A DNA stretch of 64,000 nucleotides from NCBI RefSeq assembly GCF_041435435.1, contig NZ_CP108494.1, positions 3,506,501-3,570,500 on the forward strand, read 5' to 3'. The DNA is from Streptomyces sp. NBC_01241. GTDB lineage: Bacteria; Actinomycetota; Actinomycetes; Streptomycetales; Streptomycetaceae. The translations under genes were made by a program, and so were the position numbers. Of this stretch, positions 52,025-59,860 are shown piece after piece (position 1 is the first letter of the stretch; each line of letters begins with the position of its first letter). The notes under the pieces were generated by a model. That model saw only the letters and a list, made by a program, of their open reading frames with translations. It was not told where the DNA came from and searched no databases.

Positions 52025-52122
52025 CCCGAACCTCCTGGATGAATCGTGGGTTCGGCCCCCGAACGGAGGCCGGGGGCGGTACCGGCAGCCGCGTGCGTCG
52101 GACGCGGCTGCCGGCCTGGGGG

Positions 52123-53580
52123 TCAATGCGCCTCTGCGACGGCTTCCTCGCCCGCGACGAAAGAGGTGCCGGTGCCTTCGGGCAGCCATTTCCGCAGCAC
52201 CGGGTAGAGGGCGAGCGACAGGGCGAACGAGACCAGGAAGCCGAGGGCGAAGACATCGGTGGCCATCAGGACCATGCCGACGGCGCCGGACAGGACCAGC
52301 GTGATGACTCCGGCCCAGTTCCACTTCTCCACCCGGTGCGTGCGGGCGTCGTACCGTGCCCGTCGCACCAGGTAGTAGTCCGCGATCATCACGCCGCACA
52401 TGCCGAGGGTCATGGCTCCCAGATACGCCAGGTAGGAGCTGAACTGCTCCAGGATTCCGGCGGCGATCATCACCAGGGCGATGATGTTCCCGACGACCAC
52501 CATCAGTGCCCGGCCAGGCTTCCTGCCGGTGAGGGAGTTCACCAGGTTGACCAGCGAGAGCGATCCGGAGTAGGCGTTGATGGCCTGCGCCTTGGCCTGG
52601 GCCGCGTAGATCGTGATGAAGCCCAGCCAGGCCGCGAATATGACGAAGAAGGCCCCGGTGTTCTGCATGACGAACGTGCTGCCCGCGGCGGCGGCCGCTT
52701 CCTGGCTCATGCCCGCGTTGTGGTGCATGAGGTAGTTGACGACGTCGGGCATGCCGCCGATCACGACGAGTGATCCCAGGATGGTCATCACGACGTTCTG
52801 GGTGATCGGCCCGGCCGCGGCCAGGATCGTGACGTCCCTGCGCGTCCGGCAGTAGCGGGCGAAGTCCGTCGTGACCAGGGCGATGGTGCCGGCCGTCGCG
52901 CCCATGACCGATATCGCGGCTTCGAAGCGCGGCCAGAGACCTCCGGGGACGACGCCCCCGTAGCTGAACACGTCCATCGGGTCGGCGCCCTGGATCACGT
53001 AGATCTGAATGATCATGTAGATCGTGACGAGCAGCGTGACAGCCGTCAGAACCCCGGACGCGCGCAGCGCGAGCTTGAGACCGAAGATGGCGAGGGCGAT
53101 CCACAGTAGCGTCATGAGGCCGTAGATGAGGATGCGCATCGTCCACGAGTCGGGCAGGTCGAGCATCAACAGCGTGCCCTGGTAGAGCAGCGCCGCCTCC
53201 ATGGCCAGGAAGCCGAGGATCATGAACGCGAAGATGACCGAGCCGATCGCCGAGCCCATGAAGCCGAATCCGAAGAACCGGGAGGTGATGGTGCTGGACA
53301 TGCCCGTCTCGAAGGCCATCCGCCCGAGGGCTTTACCGAGGAACACGGCAAAGCCCGCGACGAGGACACCGACGATCAGGCCCACCGTGAAACCGGCCAG
53401 CACGACGGTGAAGCCCGCGATGGCGAACACGACGAGCGCGGTGGCGACACTGATCGGGCTGAGGGCGAGCTGGTACCCGCTCCTTCTTTCCGACGTGGGC
53501 ACGCTGACCAGGGAGTGGTCCTCCGCCGCGGTCGCCAGCGTTGAATCGGTGGATCTGGGATTTCTTGTTTGTGAAGACAC
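52123..53580 (-). CDS. NCS1-family permease (nucleobase/N-heterocycle transporter)
   Basis: A 485-residue transporter with about twelve helices. NCS1/cytosine-permease features include SERRSGYQLALSPISVATAL at the start, then GKALGRMAFETGMSSTITSR, and TTDFARYCRTRRDV after a central helix, ALVTTDFARY being a family hallmark, and GVMIADYYLVRRARYD near the C-terminus. Known members import cytosine, uracil, allantoin, hydantoins, thiamine or pyridoxine. Inside an aromatic catabolic operon it suggests that the substrate contains nitrogen. GTG 53580 was chosen (GTAGGA upstream, start SSQTRNPRST); the frame is open further but out of character. Confidence 0.85.
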   Translation of the reverse strand: MSSQTRNPRSTDSTLATAAEDHSLVSVPTSERRSGYQLALSPISVATALVVFAIAGFTVVLAGFTVGLIVGVLVAGFAVFLGKALGRMAFETGMSSTITSRFFGFGFMGSAIGSVIFAFMILGFLAMEAALLYQGTLLMLDLPDSWTMRILIYGLMTLLWIALAIFGLKLALRASGVLTAVTLLVTIYMIIQIYVIQGADPMDVFSYGGVVPGGLWPRFEAAISVMGATAGTIALVTTDFARYCRTRRDVTILAAAGPITQNVVMTILGSLVVIGGMPDVVNYLMHHNAGMSQEAAAAAGSTFVMQNTGAFFVIFAAWLGFITIYAAQAKAQAINAYSGSLSLVNLVNSLTGRKPGRALMVVVGNIIALVMIAAGILEQFSSYLAYLGAMTLGMCGVMIADYYLVRRARYDARTHRVEKWNWAGVITLVLSGAVGMVLMATDVFALGFLVSFALSLALYPVLRKWLPEGTGTSFVAGEEAVAEAH

Positions 53581-53654
53581 AGTTCCTACCCATCGGATGA
53601 ATAGCACCGCGGCGGCGTTCCGCAGGGGGACGCTTCTGGTGTCGCCGCGAACGG

Positions 53655-54056
53655 TCAGTCCGTGCTGCAGCCCGCCACGGCGATGGCCTCGATCTCCAGC
53701 AGGATCTCGGGCTTGGCGAGGGCGGCGACCTGGACCAGGGAACACGCCGGGAAGTTGCCGGAGAAGAACTCCTGACGGGCCTTCCACACCGCGGTGTTGT
53801 CACTCATGTCCGTGACGAAGATCGTCATCTTGACGACGTCGTCCATGACGGCGCCGGCCGCCTCGACCAGGTCCTTGATCTTCTGGAAGACGACCTTGGC
53901 CTGTTCGTAGGCGGTGTCGCCGAGGAGGGTCTCCCCGTCCTGACCGCGGGCGGTCATTCCGGAGATCATGATCAGGTCGTCGATGCGGAGGCAGTTCGAC
54001 CAGGTCTTCTCCGCCGGCTCTCGCACGGCGTCGGAGGAGAAACGTTCCTTCTTCAT
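53655..54056 (-). CDS. RidA-family protein lacking the catalytic Arg (aminomuconate deaminase candidate)
   Basis: A 133-residue Rid-fold protein, MKKERFSSDAVREPAEKTWS, then DDLIMISGMTARGQDG, VVFQKIKDLVEAAGAVMDDV and VKMTIFVTDM. Where archetypal RidA has Pro-Ala-Arg, this one has FPACSLVQV, so C105 replaces the catalytic Arg. The acidic end of the active site (LLEIEAIAV) is kept. It is therefore unlikely to be a housekeeping imine deaminase. Its position next to a semialdehyde dehydrogenase and ring-cleavage genes suggests a 2-aminomuconate deaminase-like step. ATG 54056 has GAGGATC upstream, 11 bases after the dehydrogenase stop. Confidence 0.85.
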   Translation of the reverse strand: MKKERFSSDAVREPAEKTWSNCLRIDDLIMISGMTARGQDGETLLGDTAYEQAKVVFQKIKDLVEAAGAVMDDVVKMTIFVTDMSDNTAVWKARQEFFSGNFPACSLVQVAALAKPEILLEIEAIAVAGCSTD

Positions 54057-54067
54057 GGCTGTGATCC

Positions 54068-55621
54068 TCAGAGCTCGATCCGGCTGTCCCAGGCGGAAGT
54101 CCCGCCCCAGTTGACGCATACGCTCTGCCGGCGCATGAATCCCTTCCAGGCGTCGGAACCGGCCGTACGGCCACCGCCGGTCTCCTTCTCGCCGCCGAAG
54201 GCGGCGCCGACGTCAGCACCCGTGGTGCCCATGTTGATGCGCACGATGCCGCAGTCGCTGCCGCGGGCCGACAGGAAGGTTTCGATGTTGGTCAGGTTCG
54301 TGCTGTGCATGCCCGAGGCGAGCCCCTGGGCGACACCGTTGTGGATCTCGATGGCCTCGTCGAGATCGTCGTAGGTCAGCACCGAGACGATCGGTACGAA
54401 CGTCTCCGACTGGGCGATCTCGAAGTCCGGTTCGACCCCGGTGACGATGGCCGGCTCGACGTACAGGCCCGGGCGCTCGATCACCTTGCCGCCGTACACC
54501 ACGGTGGCTCCGTCGCTCTCGGCGCGGGCGAGGACGCGTCGGTAGTCCGCCACCGCCTGCTCGTCGATCAGGGGACCGACGACCGTGTCCTTCTCGCGCG
54601 GATCACCGATGGTGATCTGGTCGAAGGCCTTCTTCATCAGCTCGACCAGCTCGTCGGCGATGCTGGTGTGGGCGATGACGCGGCGGGTGCTCGTGCATCG
54701 CTGGCCGGTCGTACCGACCACACCGAAGGTCAGCGCCTTCGCGGCGAGTTCGAGGTCCGCGGTCTCGTCGACGATGCAGCCGTTGTTGCCGGAGCACTCC
54801 AGCTGGTACCGGCGGCCGAGCGTCTGTCCGACGATGTCGGCGACCTTCCGGCCCACGGTCGTGGAGCCCGTGAACGAGACCATGGCGACACGGGTGTCGG
54901 AGATCAGCTTCTCGGCGACCGCGTTGTCATCGGGGATGAACAGCGAGAAGACACCCTCGCATCCCATCTCCGCCGCGGCCTTGTTGACCAGCTTCTGCAC
55001 CGCGATGGCGGTCAGCGGCACCTTCGGGCTCGGCTTCCAGACGACCGTGTTGCCGGCGATCGCGGAGAGGAACCCGTTCTGCGCCCAGACGGCGGCCGGG
55101 AAGTTGTACGCGCTGATGAGCCCGACGACGCCCAGCGGCAGCCACTGGTCGTACATGCGGTGCTCGGCACGCTGGGACTGCTGGGTGAACCCGTACATCA
55201 TCCGCGCCTGGCCGGCGGCCAGCGTGGACATGTCGATCGCCTCGCGGAGCTCGCCCTTGGCCTCCATCGTCGACTTGCCGGTGTCCAGCGAGACGACGGC
55301 GGCCAGGCTGTCGAGGTTCTCCTCGATCAACTGGCCGATGCGGCGCACGAATTCACCGCGCCGCGGCGCGGGCACCATCCGCCACTTCTGCTGCCTCTCG
55401 ACGGCGGCGGCCACGATCAGCTCGTAGTCCTGGGCGTCCGAGGCCGCGACGCGGCCCACGAGCTCGCCGTCGGCGGGGCAGTGTGCCTCGATGACCGGGC
55501 GGCCCTCGGTGGTTCCCCAGCCGAGCGAGTCCGTGTAGGTGCCGGAATGCACCTGGTCCAGGCCGAATTCAGCCAGCACCTTCTCGGTGTCGAACAGAGT
55601 CTTGGTGGTCTCGGTCATCAT
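54068..55621 (-). CDS. Aldehyde dehydrogenase, ALDH7-like (semialdehyde oxidation)
   Basis: A 517-residue ALDH. The ALDH7-type features are PLGVVGLISAYNFPAAVWAQ, SFTGSTTVGRKVADIVGQT, then YQLECSGNNGCIVDETADLE with the general-base Glu, and GTTGQRCTSTRRVI with the catalytic Cys; ETFVPIVSVLTYDD follows. The end GAAFGGEKETGGGRTAGSDA is also typical. In the operon it would oxidise the semialdehyde made by extradiol ring cleavage to the muconate. ATG 55621 or 55618 are both possible (GGGGAACG upstream). It lies between the cupin and RidA genes. Confidence 0.92.
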   Translation of the reverse strand: MMTETTKTLFDTEKVLAEFGLDQVHSGTYTDSLGWGTTEGRPVIEAHCPADGELVGRVAASDAQDYELIVAAAVERQQKWRMVPAPRRGEFVRRIGQLIEENLDSLAAVVSLDTGKSTMEAKGELREAIDMSTLAAGQARMMYGFTQQSQRAEHRMYDQWLPLGVVGLISAYNFPAAVWAQNGFLSAIAGNTVVWKPSPKVPLTAIAVQKLVNKAAAEMGCEGVFSLFIPDDNAVAEKLISDTRVAMVSFTGSTTVGRKVADIVGQTLGRRYQLECSGNNGCIVDETADLELAAKALTFGVVGTTGQRCTSTRRVIAHTSIADELVELMKKAFDQITIGDPREKDTVVGPLIDEQAVADYRRVLARAESDGATVVYGGKVIERPGLYVEPAIVTGVEPDFEIAQSETFVPIVSVLTYDDLDEAIEIHNGVAQGLASGMHSTNLTNIETFLSARGSDCGIVRINMGTTGADVGAAFGGEKETGGGRTAGSDAWKGFMRRQSVCVNWGGTSAWDSRIEL

Positions 55622-55675
55622 CGTTCCCCATCAACATCGCGGGTTCGGCAGGAATACGAAGAGGGCGCCGGCGCA

Positions 55676-56098
55676 TCATTCCTTCGCAAGGAAGTCCCCG
55701 ATCGTCTCGTCGGTGTGGTACTCGGGCTTCTCGTAGTAGTGCGGGCCGTCGTAGATCTCGACGAGCACGCTGCGCTCGTGTGCCAGGGTCGGGCCATGGG
55801 GGTGGTCCTTCGGGTTCATGTAGAACGAACCAGGACGCAGCCGGAGGCCGGAGTCGGTGTACTCGTAGTCGCCTTCGAGGCAGTACATGAACTGGTTCGA
55901 GGCATGCGTGTGCCTGGTCGGGATCGTGCCGCCCTTCTCGTACTCCAGAAGGGCGATGCTGGCGCCGGTGTCCGGGTTCTTGAAAAGGAAGTACTGGCGG
56001 AACCCGTAGTCGGGGTAGTCGATCCAGTCCTCGTCCTTGAGATCAGTGGCATGGATCAGGACTTCGAGCGACTTCATGCTTGCGGGGTCGATGTCCAC
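55676..56098 (-). CDS. Cupin-domain protein
   Basis: A 140-residue single-domain cupin. Motif 1 is seen in GTIPTRHTHASNQFMYCLEG (two His, one Gln/Glu-type ligand region) and motif 2 in FYMNPKDHPHGPTLAH. It probably binds a divalent metal. Relatives are annotated as (S)-acetoin-cleaving or 2,4-dihydroxy-acetophenone dioxygenase-like, or as isomerases; I cannot choose. GTG 56098 with GGAG six bases upstream lies three bases after the RraA-like stop, so it is in the operon. It might be a dioxygenase, a tautomerase or a hydrolase of a pathway intermediate. Confidence 0.8.
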   Translation of the reverse strand: MDIDPASMKSLEVLIHATDLKDEDWIDYPDYGFRQYFLFKNPDTGASIALLEYEKGGTIPTRHTHASNQFMYCLEGDYEYTDSGLRLRPGSFYMNPKDHPHGPTLAHERSVLVEIYDGPHYYEKPEYHTDETIGDFLAKE

Positions 56099-56101
56099 GG
56101 T

Positions 56102-56854
56102 TCACTCCAAACCCGGGCGGCCGGCGGCCACCCACGTGTCGTATTCCTGGCGGCTCTCCGGTGTGGCGGGGAAGAGCCCGAAGAGGGACCGGCCTCGCTG
56201 GAGTTCGAGAGCCGCGAACTCCTCGTACGCGGTGGCGTCGGCGGCCTCCGCGGCGATTTCCGCGACCATGTCACGGGGGATGACGGCGACGCCGTCGCTG
56301 TCGCCCAGCAGCACATCGCCCGGGTAGACCGCCACTCCGCCGCAGCCGACGGGTTCGTCCAGCGCGACCGGGTGCAGGGCGATGGGGGTGGCCTTCGGCG
56401 CGTTGTCCCGCTGGTAGCAGGGCAGGCCGGTCTCCCTGATGGCCCCGGAGTCCCGGTAGCCGCCGTCGGTGACCGCGCCCGACACACCGCGGTGCCTCAG
56501 TCGCGCCGCCATCATGTCGCCCATGGACGCCGCGGCCGTGGAACCGAACGCGTCGATCACGAGCACCGCGCCGGGCGGGCACTCCTCGATCGCACGCCGG
56601 TGCAGGTTCTCGCTGCTCGCATAGTTGGTGAGGGTGTCGAGATCCTCACGTGCGGGGATGAACCGCAGCGTGTAGGCCGGACCCACCAGCGGCTGCTGGC
56701 CTTCCGCCAGCGGCCGGACGCCCGACATGATCACGTTCCGCAGGCCGCGCCGGAGCAGCATGTTGGCCACGGTGGCCGATCCCGCCAGCGTCAGCTGGGC
56801 GCGAACGGACTCGGGCAGCGGTTCGGCGCGGTCCACGCGCGCTTCCCCGGTCAC
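56102..56854 (-). CDS. RraA-like aldolase/decarboxylase (HMG aldolase family)
   Basis: A 250-residue RraA-fold protein. Recognisable are GSATVANMLLRRGLRNVIMS, VGPAYTLRFIPAREDLD, PPGAVLVIDAFGSTAAASMG, GVSGAVTDGGYRDSGAIRET and YPGDVLLGDSDGVAVIPRDM; the GAxTDGxxRD segment is the metal/pyruvate-binding region of the 4-hydroxy-4-methyl-2-oxoglutarate aldolase branch. It would split the last intermediate to pyruvate. The GTG start overlaps the dioxygenase stop (GTGA). The frame is open upstream only as a shadow of the dioxygenase gene. It is larger than its counterpart at 24181. Confidence 0.87.
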   Translation of the reverse strand: MTGEARVDRAEPLPESVRAQLTLAGSATVANMLLRRGLRNVIMSGVRPLAEGQQPLVGPAYTLRFIPAREDLDTLTNYASSENLHRRAIEECPPGAVLVIDAFGSTAAASMGDMMAARLRHRGVSGAVTDGGYRDSGAIRETGLPCYQRDNAPKATPIALHPVALDEPVGCGGVAVYPGDVLLGDSDGVAVIPRDMVAEIAAEAADATAYEEFAALELQRGRSLFGLFPATPESRQEYDTWVAAGRPGLE

Positions 56855-57786
56855 TGGAAGAACTCCAGAGGCGGACGGTTGCCCCACTGCGTGGTCTCGC
56901 TGGCGGTCCCGTTGAACTTGGTCGGCCGGTAACTCGCGTCCACCGTGTCGCCATCGGTGTAGTGCTCGATACGGAAGCCGAACGGGTCCTTCCAGTAGTC
57001 GAAGATCTGGCTGCCGAGCATGTGGCGGCCGACTCCGACGTCGAGGCTGTAGCCCTCCTGGAGGAGGTAGTCGTGCGACGACATCACCGCATCCATGTCG
57101 GTGACCTCGAACGCGCTGTGGTGGACTCCCACCCAGTCCGACTGCAGGACGAGCATGAAGTGGTGGTCCACGAGCTGCTCGCCCAGGTCCAGCCGGACGA
57201 AGGTGCCCACGATGGGACCCTCCTCGCCCGGCGGGACGAAGTAGTCCGAAGGCAGGAAGTTGAACCTCTCGTTGAGCCAGGCCATGGACGCGTCGTGGTT
57301 CTTCACGTGGAGGACGAAGTGGCCCAGGCGCGCGATGGTGCACGGCGCGACGGAGACGCGGACGGAGGCGTTCACCCGGTTCTTGTCGCGGATGTTGTTC
57401 ACCGCGAAGGGTTCCCGGTCCGCGATCGGCTCGGCCTTCTCGCGGCCCCAGATCGCCCGGATCCCGATGCCGTCGGGCATGGTCATCGAGACCTCGTAGC
57501 CACCGCCGGGCTCCGTCGACTCCCGGACCGGGGAGGACCCGGGCTTCGCGGCGAGCTCGACGAGGTCGTCGAAGGCGGCGACCTCGATCGAGGCACCGCC
57601 GAAGCGCTGCTTGTCGGCCTTGCGCGTCACATGGATGTGATGCTGAGCGCCCGTCCCCCGCATGTACAGGGTCTGGTCGTCGCTGCCCTCCGCCTTCGTC
57701 ATTCCGAAGGCGGTCAGGAACTTCTCCATCACCTCGAGATCGGGCGCCTCGTAGGTGACTTGGGCAGCATCAATTGCCGTAGCCAC
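56851..57786 (-). CDS. VOC-superfamily extradiol ring-cleavage dioxygenase
   Basis: A 311-residue two-module VOC protein of the 2,3-dihydroxybiphenyl/catechol 2,3-dioxygenase type. The Fe(II) ligands in the C-terminal module are in place: H156 in RLGHFVLHV, H223 in VGVHHSAFEV and E274 in FGFRIEHYTDGD. The N-terminal module is the usual non-metal copy. It should open an ortho-dihydroxy or ortho-aminophenol ring beside the substituents. The GTG start is preceded by AGGAGGACCC, a near-perfect site. It is the second gene of the operon, 94 bases after the HpaB-like monooxygenase that would make its substrate. Confidence 0.92.
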   Translation of the reverse strand: MATAIDAAQVTYEAPDLEVMEKFLTAFGMTKAEGSDDQTLYMRGTGAQHHIHVTRKADKQRFGGASIEVAAFDDLVELAAKPGSSPVRESTEPGGGYEVSMTMPDGIGIRAIWGREKAEPIADREPFAVNNIRDKNRVNASVRVSVAPCTIARLGHFVLHVKNHDASMAWLNERFNFLPSDYFVPPGEEGPIVGTFVRLDLGEQLVDHHFMLVLQSDWVGVHHSAFEVTDMDAVMSSHDYLLQEGYSLDVGVGRHMLGSQIFDYWKDPFGFRIEHYTDGDTVDASYRPTKFNGTASETTQWGNRPPLEFFQ

Positions 57787-57880
57787 GGGTCCTCCTGTGG
57801 TGGGTGGGAGCGCGGCGGCGAGCTCAGTCGCCCGCCGCCGGATGGGCCGGGGCTCCCTCGATGGAGAGCCGCACGGACGG

Positions 57881-59446
57881 TCAGCCCTTGAGGATGCTGA
57901 CGTCGTCGGGGCCGATCAGGTCCGGCACGGTCCAGCCGTCCAGGTCGTATTCGTCCATGGCGCTCTGCGCGAAGTCCTTGCAGTAGTCAAGGAGACCGCT
58001 GCCCCGGGCGCCGAACAGGTTGGTCTGGCGCGTCACGTCGTTGCTGCCGATGTAGTTGATCTCGTACAGCTCGTGGCGGGCGCCGAACTCCGTGCCGATG
58101 GAGTCCCAGAGCATCTTCATGACCTTGACGCGCTCCTCGGCGTCGATGCCGCCCGTACCGCGCAGGTAGGTGTCCAGGTAGCCACGGATCTCCGGGGTCC
58201 TGAAGTCCTTGGCGTGGGAGTTGAGGTAGATCAGACCGCTGGCCACGACCTGCTCGATGATGTTCTTGATCTTCGGCATGGCCAGCTGGTTCATCACGCG
58301 GTACGCGCCGGCGAACTGCGGGTCGGGCTGGATCATGCCGCCCTTCCACGGCACCGCGCTCTTCGCCATCGCGTCCGACAGCGCCCAGAACGTGTTGCGC
58401 CAGGCGATGACCTCGCCGAGCTGCGACATGACGCCGTGGAACTGGCCCGCCCCGGTGACGTCGAGGGCCCGGGACAGCATGCCGACCAGGAAGTCCATCT
58501 TGACGGCGAAGCGGGTGCACCCGTGCAGGGAGGCGCGCTCCAGATAGCCCGAGTGGATGTTGTACTTGTTGGCCTGCTCGAGGTCGTTGTAGATGAACGC
58601 GTGCTCCCAGGGGATGAACACGTTGTCGAGCACGAGAATCGCGTCGTTCTCGTCCAGCCGGCTCGACAGCGGGTAGTCGAACGGGCTGCCCAGCACGGCC
58701 GCGCGGTACTCGTTGGACGTACGGCAGAGCAGCTTCACGCCGGGGGCGTTGGTGGGCATGATGAAGACGGGCGAGTAGGCCGGGTCCTGAACGGCGACCT
58801 GGCCCACGTGGCCGACGAAGGTGTAGTGCGTCAGGGCCGAACCCGTGGCCACGACCTTGGCGCCGGAGACGTAGAAACCGGCGTCGGTCTCCTTGGTGAC
58901 CCGGACGAACACGTCCTTGCCCGCGTCGGCACCGAGACCGCGATCGACCGGCGGGTTCATGATGGCGTGGTTGATGTACCACGTCTTCTCCTGGGCCTTG
59001 CGGTACCAGTTGCGCGCGTTGTCCTCGAACCCGCGGTAGAACTCCGCGTTCGCGCCGAGGGTGCCGAGGAAGCAGCCCTTGTAGTCCGGGGAGCGGCCCA
59101 TCCAGCCCCAGGTGATCTTCTGCCACTCGGCGATGGCGTCGCGGGAGGCCAGCTGCTCCTCGACGGTCTTCGGTGCCTGGTAGAAGCGGTGGGTGTAACC
59201 ACCCCACTCCGTGGGCGCGGTGAGGATGTCCTTGCGCGCCGGGTCGTGCAGGGCGTCGTACATGCGAGCGATCATGCGGGCCGAGTTACGGAACGCGGGA
59301 TGCTCGGCGATGTTCTCCACCCGCTCGCCGTAGATCCAGACCTCACGGCCGTCGTTGAGGCTTTCGAGATACTCATCTCCGGTGAAGGGGAGATATTCAC
59401 GGCCGGCAGGATTGCTTGCCGCCTGATTCGCGCTTCCCTTGTTCAT
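57881..59446 (-). CDS. HpaB-type 4-hydroxyphenylacetate 3-monooxygenase family oxygenase
   Basis: A 521-residue FADH2-dependent aromatic hydroxylase. Features of the family are FTGDEYLESLNDGREVWIYG at the start, HRFYQAPKTVEEQLASRDAI, WMGRSPDYKGCFLGTLGANA, the flavin-binding stretch GSALTHYTFVGHVG and RLDENDAILVLDNVFIPWEH, then GYLERASLHGCTRFAVKMDF. It hydroxylates a phenol-like ring ortho to an existing group. I chose ATG 59446 (MNKGSANQAASN, AGAAGGG upstream); ATG 59473 and 59485 are alternatives. It is the first gene of the ten-gene operon; reduced flavin must come from the reductase at 51428. Confidence 0.92.
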   Translation of the reverse strand: MNKGSANQAASNPAGREYLPFTGDEYLESLNDGREVWIYGERVENIAEHPAFRNSARMIARMYDALHDPARKDILTAPTEWGGYTHRFYQAPKTVEEQLASRDAIAEWQKITWGWMGRSPDYKGCFLGTLGANAEFYRGFEDNARNWYRKAQEKTWYINHAIMNPPVDRGLGADAGKDVFVRVTKETDAGFYVSGAKVVATGSALTHYTFVGHVGQVAVQDPAYSPVFIMPTNAPGVKLLCRTSNEYRAAVLGSPFDYPLSSRLDENDAILVLDNVFIPWEHAFIYNDLEQANKYNIHSGYLERASLHGCTRFAVKMDFLVGMLSRALDVTGAGQFHGVMSQLGEVIAWRNTFWALSDAMAKSAVPWKGGMIQPDPQFAGAYRVMNQLAMPKIKNIIEQVVASGLIYLNSHAKDFRTPEIRGYLDTYLRGTGGIDAEERVKVMKMLWDSIGTEFGARHELYEINYIGSNDVTRQTNLFGARGSGLLDYCKDFAQSAMDEYDLDGWTVPDLIGPDDVSILKG

Positions 59447-59860
59447 GAACCGAAAACCCTTCTGCTCACCCATGGATCGGGTCAAGGCGCCGGTTCAGGC
59501 AATACGCGATCAGCGATCCACCGAGAAGGATTTCCCTCACCGATCCGAAGCTGCCTGCGGCGTCGAATTGCCCGGAAGACTTACATGGCCGGTACTCCGG
59601 GGCAATAGATGGCAGGAGTCGCAGAGAGGCCCGGGCGCGCCGGTCGATGACCTGCTCCTCGACCGGCATCCAGCCCGAGAACAGCCCCTGAACAGGCATT
59701 TCGCAGATCGGCAGGGGCGCGGCAGGGAGGCCGCAGGGCACCCGCGAGTGATGCACGTCACACCATATTCATCTCGGTTTACGAGACGTGCACTTGCTTT
59801 TTCCCTCCCCTTCCATACGTGACTCAATAGAGGGGAGCATAGTTTCTTGTATGGCTCCGC
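59447..59860. promoter_or_regulatory. Regulatory region upstream of the catabolic operon
   Basis: A 414-bp gap between the LysR gene and the monooxygenase. Two nested symmetric sites lie at 59752-59792: TGCACGTC-N25-GACGTGCA and, inside it, TCTCG-gttta-CGAGA (59772-59786). These are good candidates for regulator binding, although they are about 300 bases from the operon start and could also act on the end of the LysR transcript. No gene is supported. Confidence 0.55.

Noticed and set aside
56855..57343. Long upstream extension of the RraA-like gene
   Set aside because: That part is antisense-free but out of frame with the dioxygenase gene it overlaps; the GTGA overlap gives a better start at 56854.
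49374..59446. Assignment as a standard 4-hydroxyphenylacetate (hpa) degradation operon
   Set aside because: HpaB-type and HpaC-type genes are present, but the dioxygenase is a VOC type rather than the HpaD gene set, and NCS1, RidA and an ACAD-type oxygenase are not part of the usual pathway.
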